Assembly (NCBI GenBank): GCA_903772945.1
Contig: CAICTM010001962.1
Location: forward strand, 1-20,240
DNA from: Seminavis robusta
Taxonomy: Eukaryota > Bacillariophyta > Bacillariophyceae > Naviculales > Naviculaceae
Direction: 5' to 3'
DNA: 20,240 nucleotides
Shown: piece after piece, positions 1-8,264 of the stretch
Position numbering within the stretch: position 1 is the first letter of the stretch
Layout: each line of letters starts with the position of its first letter
Translations under genes and position numbers: made by a program
Notes under the pieces: model-generated
The model's input: only the letters and a program-made list of their open reading frames with translations
What the model was told of the DNA's origin: nothing
Databases searched by the model: none

Positions 1-319
1 AATTAATCTATATATAAAAACTTTTATTACTACAACTACCTTTCTGAGATTCGCATTGCACCTCGTACGTCATTCAATGTCAGTCATTGAAAAAAGATCA
101 AGCGTCCAATCAAATCACAGGTGACCCCAAAAAATTAGGAACCAACTTTTAAAATGTGAAGAACGCAAGGCGACTTTCATGTGCATGTACATGCGTTGAC
201 TGTATCCCGTCAATACAATACTAGTCGAATACGTAGACTTCTACAGGGCCTTCTAAGTAATGCGCGCCGGGTATAATTCAAACCTCTGCCCCCATCGGTA
301 CCATTACCCCTAAAGCAAA

Positions 320-336
320 TCGTCTCCAGGAGACGA
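320..336. repeat. Perfect short inverted repeat (hairpin)
   Basis: TCGTCTCC and GGAGACGA flank a single central A. The 8-bp arms are perfectly complementary. It lies in noncoding DNA, and its function is unknown. Confidence 0.6.
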
Positions 337-1034
337 AATTCCTTTTTCCGCATTGGGGTGTCTCGGGGGCATTCGAAGATTATTGTTGCAAAGTCTTGAT
401 TGCTGGGGTATGGGAGAACCGGAAAACACACCCACGCTCAACAAGTGCTTGTAACGAAAGCTGTAAATGGAGTCCGAGAGTTGCCCCATACCCCGGACGG
501 ATACACCTAACTGCATCGTCACTGGCGTTGGAGCCCCGTGAACTTGCAGCTTTGCACATGATGGCTGGCTTGCCTTGCCTGTTCGGATCGCAAAAAAGAG
601 AAGAGGGGTGAGCGCGCTAAGAATTCGTGATTGCTGATTCCCGGATACAACTTACCACGGTTCCTCATTCGTGCTTCTTTGCCTTCAACAGTGGAGTCAA
701 ACGGATGTCTTCAGGTGATGCAACTGCCCGAAATGTTCTTCATGACCATGGTTCCTTGCCCCACCGAATGGCAAATGGACTTCAAATCGGCCCCTCCGTG
801 CAGGGTTCCCGTATATGGAAGCTGTCCAACCTACCCGCTGTTTCCCTCCATAGACGCACCATTCTCTTGTTGTCGATTGCATTGACGAAGGTTCATTCTG
901 TTGCTGTTGATGGTTGGTTCCAGACGATTGATGGTAGTTCTGGCGGGGCTTTTGGTACACTATCAACTCAACTCTGATTCAAAATGGAGCTTCGCGCTAG
1001 TTTACTTTGATACCTGGTGCATCATGCTCTTGTG

Positions 1035-1067
1035 CGCCATCATTTGAACTCTCGCCATCATTTGAAC
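1035..1067 (+). repeat. Two-copy direct repeat, 18-bp period
   Basis: The 15-bp word CGCCATCATTTGAAC occurs at 1035-1049 and again at 1053-1067, separated by 3 bases. It sits about 270 bp upstream of the transposase start. It could be a local duplication or a paired protein-binding site; nothing in the sequence decides this. Confidence 0.6.
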
Positions 1068-1334
1068 CAAGCCAAATATTGTCTCTATTAGACACCTTTG
1101 AACCGGAGTCGACAGCCTCTCGAAACGATCTGTCTTCCTCGTGCAATTGTGCTTTCCGCGGAATGTTCCAGAATGTCTAACTACATTTCGATAATTTGGA
1201 TTTTCCTTCTTGGGGAATATTCTGTTGTTGGAGATGGCGGGCCTTCTGAAACTCTCCTTTGCTTGGAACCGGGGTATGTCGTGATCTTGGCTATTGTTGT
1301 AGCCAAGCAATAGTCTAATGGAATAGGTTCGACC

Positions 1335-4300
1335 ATGACAGAAAACAGATCGCACGCTATTGGTCCTGCAAACGTCCATGGTGTAATCCCGTACGGTGGC
1401 ATGCAACTGCTTCATCATAACGGTGGAACGATTATTGCAAATCCCAACAACTATTATGCTGATCCGAAAGCCAAAGTGTGTTCCTCATTCAATGAAGCTT
1501 ATAGTCACCTTGATAGCCTGCATGGTGGTTTTTTCGGACCTTATAAGCTGGTCATTTCGGGTGGTTCTTGCTGGCTCGGTGGCAAAAAGATAGAGAAAGA
1601 AAATCGGACTCGAGCTTATCGCTACAAGTGCACAGTGGAGAACTGTCGTTGGAGGGCTCAGATACGAGAAATGAAATGCTCCGACGCAACTTATGAAAGC
1701 GTTTATGTCATCTATATCACCGGAAGTAGCTTCCACAATCATTCTATTTCAAAAGTACCTCCCCACCATTCAGATCAGTTTGGTTTGCCTCCATTCATCA
1801 AAGAGCTTGCCCATTCATACGTGTCCCAACAATGGCAGGTGTCTCGCCGAACTGCCTTGGAGGTTGCACCAAAAGAGATCTTGGACTTTGTTGTGTCCAC
1901 AATATACCAGAATCACACTAGCTATTGTCACTTGGTTGATTCAACGACGAAGAGATATCACATTTCCAATCAAATTACAAATTTCCTACGTGTCCTCAAA
2001 CGCAATTACATCAAGCGAACAATCGGAACAGACCGCATTCTCGACAACGATGCACTCTCAAGGGTGTTGTCTTTGTACCGATTCATTCTCCCGTATGGCT
2101 ACATCCCCAGATGCGACTATTCATCAGCAGATCAACTGTCGGAAGCTTTACGTGTTCCCGGACCGGAATCGGGGCATATGTTTCTATTCAATCTGTCGCA
2201 AGGAAAAATGCATGACTTATATCGGTCACGTCTTGTGGGAACAAAAGAAAGTGCCCTCCGTCATTTCGAAAGAAGAGTGGAGCAATGCTTCTTTGCTGTT
2301 TCCGTCACTACTCTGTGGCAGCTAATGCATTTCACTTTGAGACGAAAGGGAACCAAGCAGCTATGCTCTGATGGTACGGGAGGCATCAGTCAGGACTTAG
2401 CTCCCACCATCATCAGTGGTGGTCTGTCTCAAAAGTTCAGAGACGATCAAGGGAAAGTCACTTCCTCATTGCGTCCATTAAGCTTTCTGAAAGGAGCAGA
2501 GGCAATACAACCATATCTGATGCATTTGTACTACTTGCGAGAGCTATCCATGCAGCTCTTTGGGACTGTGTTCGAAATTGACTGTGGAACGTCCGATCAT
2601 TCGGCATCTTTTGTCACGGCTCACAGACACTTCCGACTATGGCCGGACGTATGCGACGAATCATGGAATGGACAAAGCATCTCATGGTATCAAAAAGATT
2701 CCATTTCTTCCGCGCAGAACCTATCTTCAATCGTACGTCCTACCAACACAGAACCAACTCACAATGTACCAGCAATCATTACACAACTTACTCAAGACGA
2801 ACCTATTCCAGACCCAGAATCAACTGTATCTGTCGTCTTGGATTGTAGCGATGACAAGAAACCAGCTGCCTCCAGTCGAAAGAAAGTTTTAGCTTCGGTG
2901 GAACTGATTACTGGGGGGTACCCGACATTCACTCGCCCAAACAGAGTGAAAGATACTACCTTGTTTGACATACTGCGAGATCCATCGATGCTTTTCCAAC
3001 CTACCACTGGTGTTACTCTCTGTTACTTCCACGTTGTCCAGCACTTTCGACAAAAAAACAGCTTTGTCAAGCTATTCGAAGATCGTGACTTCGCCTCTAA
3101 AGACGATCCATCTGCGAAAAAGAGTTCGAAAAAGAATCGCGGATTGTCTCTTGCAAGAGGAAAAGAAAGCAACAAAACTAACTATCCGCGTGCTTATCAC
3201 ATGATCCACTGGATTCATCGATGCAGAACAGAGGAACAAAAGACGGCTGTGACGTATCTGGTACTTCTTGATTGGATTTGTCGTGGAGAATCGTCCGCGG
3301 CGGATCTCTTCTATCGTTCTTACTGTTCGTCGCCCTACAACTGCTGGAATTACGCCACGACAGGGGAACAGATGCTGTATCCAAGCAACTGTGCCATGGA
3401 AAGCAACATGCATCACGGAATAAAGAAAGGAGCCAAGTACTCAATCAGGGCGAACGTTTCAACAGAAGGCTACGTGATCGAAACACTTCCGAAACTGTTT
3501 TCGAACTTGGAGAGTAATGGACGAGACCCATGCACAATGGAGTATCCACGAGACGTTTCCAGATTGATGGTCTCTGTCACAGCATTCTTCGATTCGGCTG
3601 TTGATCTCTGGGAATGTAAGTCAGTTGAAGGGGAGTGTTATTGGTTGGCAAACTGTGGAAGATGCATTGGGATTCCATTATCGAAAACACGCAGACGAGA
3701 CCGCGATTGTGCATTGCAAGGCAACACGAATTATTTCTTAGACCAAACAGACAAAGAAGAAGCAGCCAAAGCAAACAACGAGGCAAAAGGAGGAAATCAC
3801 GGTGACGTCTACTGGAAGGCTGCAAAAAGAATGGTGGTTGCGACGCGATTTATTTGTCGATTGGAGAGGAAGGATGGAAACATTGTTGGTGACTGCATTG
3901 ATTGTTGGAAGCATTGTGGCTATGGTTGTCCGGGAGCTTCTTATTTGAGAAGCAAGAACGGTCTGCTGGATGGTACACTCGAGAACAAGAGGAAAGTGAA
4001 ATGCAATTCGAGAGGTATGGTTGCCAAGGCTTTAGCTCGAGGATCCAAACACGAGATGTACATCAGCGGTCGTGCTACCGTGATTGGCAAACGTCGGAAA
4101 GCACCGAAAATGCTTCGATCCGACAAAGACTTCCTTCTGTCTCTGACATATCCAATGTTGCGTGATACCGCACAATACCTCGGAATCCTCAACGATTGCA
4201 AAGAGAATGGAAAAGTACCTCACGGTCGACTGATTTCGGTGGTGATTGAAGATTTCTTCGAAGATCCCATTGCTTATCGGATTCGACAAAACAGTACAAA

Positions 4301-4457
4301 TGAAGGGAAGGAGGCAGAGTTCATGGAAGGAGACCAGCTGGATGACTTATCTGCGGCTTCATTCAACGTAGCGGATGCAATGGATGGTTATGATGCGTTC
4401 AACGATGGGTTTTTCGAAGAAGATATTGGCATTCTTGACCACTTTAACGTTGACTGA
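1335..4457 (+). CDS. Mutator-like (MULE superfamily) transposase, 1040 aa, intronless
   Basis: Seen: an uninterrupted frame of 1040 codons. Residues about 95-140 form a WRKY-GCM1/FLYWCH-like zinc finger, with C99 and C104 followed by H134-x-H136. The MULE RNase H-like catalytic core follows: D346 in SDGTGG, D421 in TSDHSAS, the CYFHV block (C563, H566), and E689 in CAMESNMHHGIKKG. A C-terminal cysteine cluster (C854, C857, C861, C865) resembles a degenerate SWIM finger, and the tail is acidic. Known of the family: these DDE enzymes excise and insert DNA at terminal inverted repeats in the nucleus. Odd: about 110 poorly conserved residues (roughly 442-555) separate the second Asp block from the CxxH block, which normally lie close together. 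The length is generous for the family and no stop or frameshift is seen, so it is either a young autonomous copy or a host gene derived from one. The ATG is the first in frame. Confidence 0.85.
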   Translation: MTENRSHAIGPANVHGVIPYGGMQLLHHNGGTIIANPNNYYADPKAKVCSSFNEAYSHLDSLHGGFFGPYKLVISGGSCWLGGKKIEKENRTRAYRYKCTVENCRWRAQIREMKCSDATYESVYVIYITGSSFHNHSISKVPPHHSDQFGLPPFIKELAHSYVSQQWQVSRRTALEVAPKEILDFVVSTIYQNHTSYCHLVDSTTKRYHISNQITNFLRVLKRNYIKRTIGTDRILDNDALSRVLSLYRFILPYGYIPRCDYSSADQLSEALRVPGPESGHMFLFNLSQGKMHDLYRSRLVGTKESALRHFERRVEQCFFAVSVTTLWQLMHFTLRRKGTKQLCSDGTGGISQDLAPTIISGGLSQKFRDDQGKVTSSLRPLSFLKGAEAIQPYLMHLYYLRELSMQLFGTVFEIDCGTSDHSASFVTAHRHFRLWPDVCDESWNGQSISWYQKDSISSAQNLSSIVRPTNTEPTHNVPAIITQLTQDEPIPDPESTVSVVLDCSDDKKPAASSRKKVLASVELITGGYPTFTRPNRVKDTTLFDILRDPSMLFQPTTGVTLCYFHVVQHFRQKNSFVKLFEDRDFASKDDPSAKKSSKKNRGLSLARGKESNKTNYPRAYHMIHWIHRCRTEEQKTAVTYLVLLDWICRGESSAADLFYRSYCSSPYNCWNYATTGEQMLYPSNCAMESNMHHGIKKGAKYSIRANVSTEGYVIETLPKLFSNLESNGRDPCTMEYPRDVSRLMVSVTAFFDSAVDLWECKSVEGECYWLANCGRCIGIPLSKTRRRDRDCALQGNTNYFLDQTDKEEAAKANNEAKGGNHGDVYWKAAKRMVVATRFICRLERKDGNIVGDCIDCWKHCGYGCPGASYLRSKNGLLDGTLENKRKVKCNSRGMVAKALARGSKHEMYISGRATVIGKRRKAPKMLRSDKDFLLSLTYPMLRDTAQYLGILNDCKENGKVPHGRLISVVIEDFFEDPIAYRIRQNSTNEGKEAEFMEGDQLDDLSAASFNVADAMDGYDAFNDGFFEEDIGILDHFNVD

Positions 4458-4480
4458 GGAACAATAATGTAGCTAAAAAG

Positions 4481-4486
4481 AATAAA
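4481..4486 (+). promoter_or_regulatory. Candidate polyadenylation signal of the transposase gene
   Basis: A canonical AATAAA lies 24 bases after the transposase stop codon, in an A-rich context. The position is plausible for a short 3' UTR. It is not proof of use, since diatom signals are loose. Confidence 0.4.
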
Positions 4487-4601
4487 TCGCTACGTATTGT
4501 AATTCACTCTGTCGCATCATTTGATCTTATACGTAGCAGAACAAAACTAACTAATGATAGAAATTCGGAACATAATTCAATCCAAAATATCAAACTGTGT
4601 T

Positions 4602-4662
4602 GATCGGAGAAGAAACATCCAATGCAGTTTTGGTAGCAAGCAAAATTTGTTGTTCTCCGATC
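4602..4662. repeat. Inverted repeat between transposase gene and next gene
   Basis: GATCGGAGAA at 4602-4611 is perfectly complementary to TTCTCCGATC at 4653-4662, giving a 10-bp stem with a 41-nt loop. It lies in the spacer between the two genes. It could be a transcript 3'-end structure or a protein site. Confidence 0.5.
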
Positions 4663-4741
4663 GTCATTGGCGTCTGAGACGAAATATTTGTAATGGATCA
4701 ATACTCAAGAAATGTTCTGGCGAGCATTTTGATGCTCCGAA

Positions 4742-6031
4742 ATGAGTCTCCAACGAACAGGAAAAGCAAAGGACAATCGATTCTGTCATAATCAGTTCAT
4801 AGCCAACAATTGCAGAGTTGACTCTGACCTAATAGCTTTCGATTCAATTCTCTTTCATCAACCAATAAGACATTCAACCATGATGCGCGCTCCCCGTATG
4901 GACGATTGGCTTCGCAACCAAGAAGCTGCCGTTTCGCATTTGCAGGGACCTACGAATCTGGAGGTCAAGCGTAGGGATGACGAAAGCTGGGAGTCCGGAG
5001 AGAAGCACTTTTGGTCCCATGCCACGAAGCTCCAAAGGTTTGAGTGGATCCTACGCAACACTCGTGGCGTCCCCCAGGAAAAGCTGGACTGGTTGTGTTC
5101 TGAGGTCCGAGGATTCACCGTTCACGATTGGTTCAACGCGTTTTGTCGTGGTAGCCCAACTCTTATTGGGTACGGTGGATACCCCTTTCCTCAAACTGAT
5201 GAGGAGTGGCTTAGCGAGGATGGTACGTATTCTGTGGTTGATTGTTGTGTAATTGTTCTGTTCAGTCGCCAATGCCAATGCTCTTTTTGTTCCATAGTGA
5301 GACCCCGCTACGCGGATGCAACCTCCGATTCCAACGATTTGGTATTTAGCAACAGGGATGCAATGAGGCTCGTGTTCAACAAGATCATCAACGACAAGTG
5401 TTTGATGATTGATTTCTGTGTGGCAAGCGGTCGCAGCGGTGGCAAGTGGCAGTTCTGGCCTTTGGTGGACCGTTACATGAATTGCTTCACTGTGAATGAA
5501 CTCATGATGGCAAGTGATTTCACTTTCGAAGAATTCAACGCCCGTTATCTCGATGAAATTGCGATGTCTCCCCCTTCTGACTACGAGATGAGTGGCACTA
5601 CAGTTGACCTTTCGAATGTCAGGGATGATGAAGACAAGAAGCGCCCAGCCGTAGTCCCGTCTCCTGAAGCCTCTTTGGTCGCTGCTTCGGTCGTTGCCCC
5701 TTCTGTTGCTTCCTTGGTCCCTGTTGCAGCATCAGCTGAAGTCCCCGCGTTTGCTTCATTGCCTACTTCTGGAGGCAACGAGACGGTCGAAAACCAAGGG
5801 CTCGAGACCCAACCACGTGTCAAGGAAATTAACAACGATGGCGAAGAGCTTGAATTCGTCCGTGCGGTATTGGTTGACCAGTTCGATGCCGTGAGTAATG
5901 ACAGCAAGGTAGCTGCTATGAAGAAGAAGAGTCGCAAGCGCAAGAAGAAGCACAGCAAAGCGGACGATTGTAAGCCAGCAGCCAACAACAACAAGAAGAG
6001 CAAGAGTGTAATGGAGAAGAAACAGAAGTGA
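4742..6031 (+). CDS. Unknown protein with one in-frame intron and a lysine-rich nuclear-localisation-like tail
   Basis: I do not recognise a family. The frame is open throughout, but 5223-5297 (75 nt) starts GTACGT, ends CCATAG, encodes an unusually Cys/Val-rich stretch and is a multiple of three, so I read it as an intron. Exons are then 4742-5222 and 5298-6031, giving 404 aa. A second possible start is the double ATG at 4880 (MMRAPRMDDW), which begins the more protein-like part; the 46 residues before it may be untranslated leader. The N-terminal half is globular, with many Trp and Phe. An Ala/Val/Pro/Ser-rich linker follows, and the last 40 residues are dominated by Lys/Arg (KKKSRKRKKKHSK), which suggests nuclear or nucleic-acid-binding location. 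It lies 284 bp after the transposase on the same strand, so it could be a second element-encoded protein or an unrelated host gene. Confidence 0.6.
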   Translation: MSLQRTGKAKDNRFCHNQFIANNCRVDSDLIAFDSILFHQPIRHSTMMRAPRMDDWLRNQEAAVSHLQGPTNLEVKRRDDESWESGEKHFWSHATKLQRFEWILRNTRGVPQEKLDWLCSEVRGFTVHDWFNAFCRGSPTLIGYGGYPFPQTDEEWLSEDGTYSVVDCCVIVLFSRQCQCSFCSIVRPRYADATSDSNDLVFSNRDAMRLVFNKIINDKCLMIDFCVASGRSGGKWQFWPLVDRYMNCFTVNELMMASDFTFEEFNARYLDEIAMSPPSDYEMSGTTVDLSNVRDDEDKKRPAVVPSPEASLVAASVVAPSVASLVPVAASAEVPAFASLPTSGGNETVENQGLETQPRVKEINNDGEELEFVRAVLVDQFDAVSNDSKVAAMKKKSRKRKKKHSKADDCKPAANNNKKSKSVMEKKQK

Positions 6032-6583
6032 GAGATCTCATTTCTTTGTGATGAACAGCTTCCATGTGTACCAACCCAACATTCGGGAAGGTCTTTGGAG
6101 GCAAAGTTCATGGTCATGGTGGATGTTTCTGGCTTTTGCTTCATCTACGGGATTGATTTGATTTCAGTCGAGAGTGCACAGATTACCGTGGACGCCTTTT
6201 GGTGCAAATATTCTTGCAAAGGGATCGGTTCTCAGCGCGCCTACCCATAATTATAAACAAAACGAATATCATATAAACCTCGCCGTATATGTGCGACAGC
6301 TAGAAGTACATATTGCTCCTGGGGTTGGCTTCAACCGTTTGCCCCCCTCCAAGCCATCATCAAGGCGACGCCAATGCAATGCTGCCCTCGCTCCATCTCT
6401 TGCTTCCACTTCATCCACAGTCCACCCTGACAACAGCCAGCAGCCAGACAGAGTAACCAAACCTTATAATCATAAATCGCAATGCCCAGCTACATGTACA
6501 GGAAGAGTTAGTAGGGAAACATCATGACGTCTTACGACCTTCCCTAGAAACCAGCTCTGACTGTTGACCCGCCAAGCATCCTC
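6032..6583. other. Intergenic region between unknown gene and ankyrin gene
   Basis: No supported gene. An open frame on the minus strand reaching 6144 is mostly antisense to the preceding gene and is rejected. The stretch at 6055-6240 shows weak inverted similarity to 611-825 (for example CATGGTCATG at 6109-6118 and ACAGCTTCCAT at 6055-6065). The promoter of the ankyrin gene should lie in the second half, but I see no clear TATA element. Confidence 0.45.
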
Positions 6584-8083
6584 ATGGTATCTACGCACAA
6601 GCGCACCCCCAGTCCCGAGCTGTTTGATGATGGCTCTCCAAGTGCAACAATGCCCCTCAGGAAAATGGCAAAAATTGGAGAGCATCCAGCAATGGTTGAG
6701 AAGCCACGTGCCATGCATCGAATCACCGAGTCATTTGGTCAACTTCCGTTTTCTGCATTGCTGCAACACGATGATATTTGGACCGACAACATTTTTTCCC
6801 TTGTGGGCATGGGAGAGTATGCCTTTGTTGGGGCTGTCAACAAAAAAATGAATAAGCTCTACAAGCAGTACTGTAACAAAGAGAAAAATCCTCCAAAAGT
6901 ACGGGCATACTTTGATTATCCTTTTTCTGCCGTTCGCACGGCAATCAGTACAGATACGGTCTATTCCGCAGTATTCTGCAATATACCACGTGTAGAATAT
7001 TGGAGCAGAGACAATTCCGACCACAAAACTCCTGTCCTACGTGCAGTTTGTGAAACCATTGCCAAATACGGGAGTATTCCCGTTCTTCAATATGCCCACC
7101 GAGAAGGATATCCATTGGATGAAGACACATGCGCAAATGCCGCTTATGCGAATAACCTTGATATGTTGAAATGGGCTCGAGAAAATGGATGCCCGTGGAA
7201 TGCAGATGTTTGTCGTGCAGCTGCCCATCTCGGAAACATCAAGATGCTGAAATGGGCCAGAGCCAATGGATGTCCATGGGATGCAGGCACATGTGAGGCT
7301 GCTGCTACAGAGGGTCATTTTGAGATTTTAAAGTGGGCCCATGAAAATGGCCGCCCTTGGGATGACCTTACTTGCTATTGTGCCACTGCCTATGGAGATT
7401 TCAACATTTTGAAATGGGCAAGAGAGAAGGGATGCCCCTGGGATAAAATGACATGTGAAATTGCTGCTCACAATGGTGATTTCAAAATGTTGAAATGGGC
7501 CAGAGCCAATGGCTGTCCCTGGGATTCAGGTGTGTGCACTGCCGCTGCTGAACAAGGACATTTTGAGATTTTAAAGTGGGCCAGGGCCAACGGCTGTCGC
7601 TGGTATGAACAACGTGTGTGTGAGCACGCTGCCCGGAATGGCCATTTTGATATATTGAAATGGGCAAGAGAGAATGGCTGCCAATGGGATCAGAACACTT
7701 GCTCTGCTGCTGCTGAAGGAGGACATTTTGAGATCTTGAAGTGGGCCAGAGAGAGTGGATGTCCCTGGACAGGAGCTATCTGCTTTCAGGCGGCTCGCAA
7801 TGGTCATTTCAAAATGTTGAAATGGGCTCACGAGAATGGTTGCCCCTGGGATAATAGGACATGTCCTAATGCTGCTAAGGGCGGGCATTTGGATATTTTG
7901 AAATTTGCTCTCGAGAATGGCTGCCCTTGCAATGCAAGTCTACTTGCTAGTGCTGCTGCTGAATCGGGGTGTTCTGCCGTGCAAGAATACGTTAGAGACA
8001 ACATATGTCCAGAAGACTTGTCTAAAGTGTGTACCTCTGTGGTTTCACTCGGTTACTGCTACAGAACATACCGTAGGAAATGA
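6584..8083 (+). CDS. Ankyrin-repeat protein of stramenopile/giant-virus type with F-box-like N-terminus, 499 aa
   Basis: From about residue 163 to 475 there are 11-12 tandem copies of a 27-residue unit with consensus GHFEILKWARENGCPWD followed by xxTCxxAA. This is the short Trp/Cys-rich ankyrin variant common in diatoms, oomycetes, brown algae and giant viruses. Residues about 65-97 (DNIFSLVGMGEYAFVGAVNK) match the F-box-like head that often precedes such arrays in stramenopiles. Known of the family: ankyrin arrays are protein-binding scaffolds, and an F-box-like head would suggest a substrate adaptor for ubiquitination, but that role is inference. One unit (ending near residue 350) has an extra residue, and the last two units are diverged, as expected of a capping repeat. 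The gene is intronless. The first Met in a Ser/Pro-rich leader was taken as the start; Met at residue 23 or 28 is also possible. Its 3' end converges on the RAD51-like gene, with 181 bp between stops. Confidence 0.9.
   Translation: MVSTHKRTPSPELFDDGSPSATMPLRKMAKIGEHPAMVEKPRAMHRITESFGQLPFSALLQHDDIWTDNIFSLVGMGEYAFVGAVNKKMNKLYKQYCNKEKNPPKVRAYFDYPFSAVRTAISTDTVYSAVFCNIPRVEYWSRDNSDHKTPVLRAVCETIAKYGSIPVLQYAHREGYPLDEDTCANAAYANNLDMLKWARENGCPWNADVCRAAAHLGNIKMLKWARANGCPWDAGTCEAAATEGHFEILKWAHENGRPWDDLTCYCATAYGDFNILKWAREKGCPWDKMTCEIAAHNGDFKMLKWARANGCPWDSGVCTAAAEQGHFEILKWARANGCRWYEQRVCEHAARNGHFDILKWARENGCQWDQNTCSAAAEGGHFEILKWARESGCPWTGAICFQAARNGHFKMLKWAHENGCPWDNRTCPNAAKGGHLDILKFALENGCPCNASLLASAAAESGCSAVQEYVRDNICPEDLSKVCTSVVSLGYCYRTYRRK
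7071..8010 (+). repeat. Tandem 81-bp coding repeat (ankyrin array)
   Basis: DNA repeats with an 81-bp period underlie the 27-residue ankyrin units. Strings such as TTGAAATGGGC recur once per unit with few changes, so the central units are recent enough to be visible at nucleotide level. Arrays like this can expand or contract by unequal recombination. Confidence 0.8.
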
Positions 8084-8264
8084 TTAGTATTGTAGCTAGA
8101 GTAGATGAAATCCCCACGGGTACTCTAGACTCCCTTCTTACTCTTTGTGACAAAGAATCACGCTTGTGCCTATCGATAGCTAGCTTCTTTCGGTGGGGTT
8201 GGGGTTGCTTGGGAGCAAGAGCACGTCGATACTCACTATGCAAACTTTTGAAAAGAGGATCTCA

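Larger units (their letters stand above)
1..1334. other. Intergenic region upstream of the transposase gene
   Basis: No reading frame here is long or protein-like enough to support a gene; several overlapping frames of 60-138 codons exist on both strands but share no family motif. The stretch holds a perfect inverted repeat at 320-336, a 12-bp palindrome GCATGTACATGC at 183-194, a short tandem repeat at 1035-1067, and a segment at about 611-825 with weak inverted similarity to 6055-6240. The best guess is the 5' flank, and perhaps part of the left end, of the Mutator-like element. Confidence 0.5.

Noticed and set aside
627..977. Overlapping 84- and 116-codon plus-strand frames and a minus frame
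   Set aside because: Three frames compete over the same DNA and none shows domain-like conservation; kept only as part of the possible inverted-repeat finding.
1002..1418. 138-codon open frame on the minus strand
   Set aside because: It overlaps the transposase start in antisense, has irregular composition and no family motif.
1693..2325. 210-codon frame inside the transposase gene
   Set aside because: It is an alternative frame of a clearly coding region whose transposase motifs lie in the other frame.
5581..6144. 187-codon minus-strand frame
   Set aside because: Mostly the antisense of the Ala/Val-rich and Lys-rich parts of the plus-strand gene; its Leu/Phe and Thr/Ala runs are what such antisense gives.
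7037..7888. Minus-strand frames across the ankyrin array
   Set aside because: Repeat-driven antisense frames; the plus strand has the periodic 27-residue ankyrin consensus.
7071..8010. Regular repeats as a CRISPR-like array
   Set aside because: The 81-bp periodicity is coding and corresponds to ankyrin units; there are no unique spacers.
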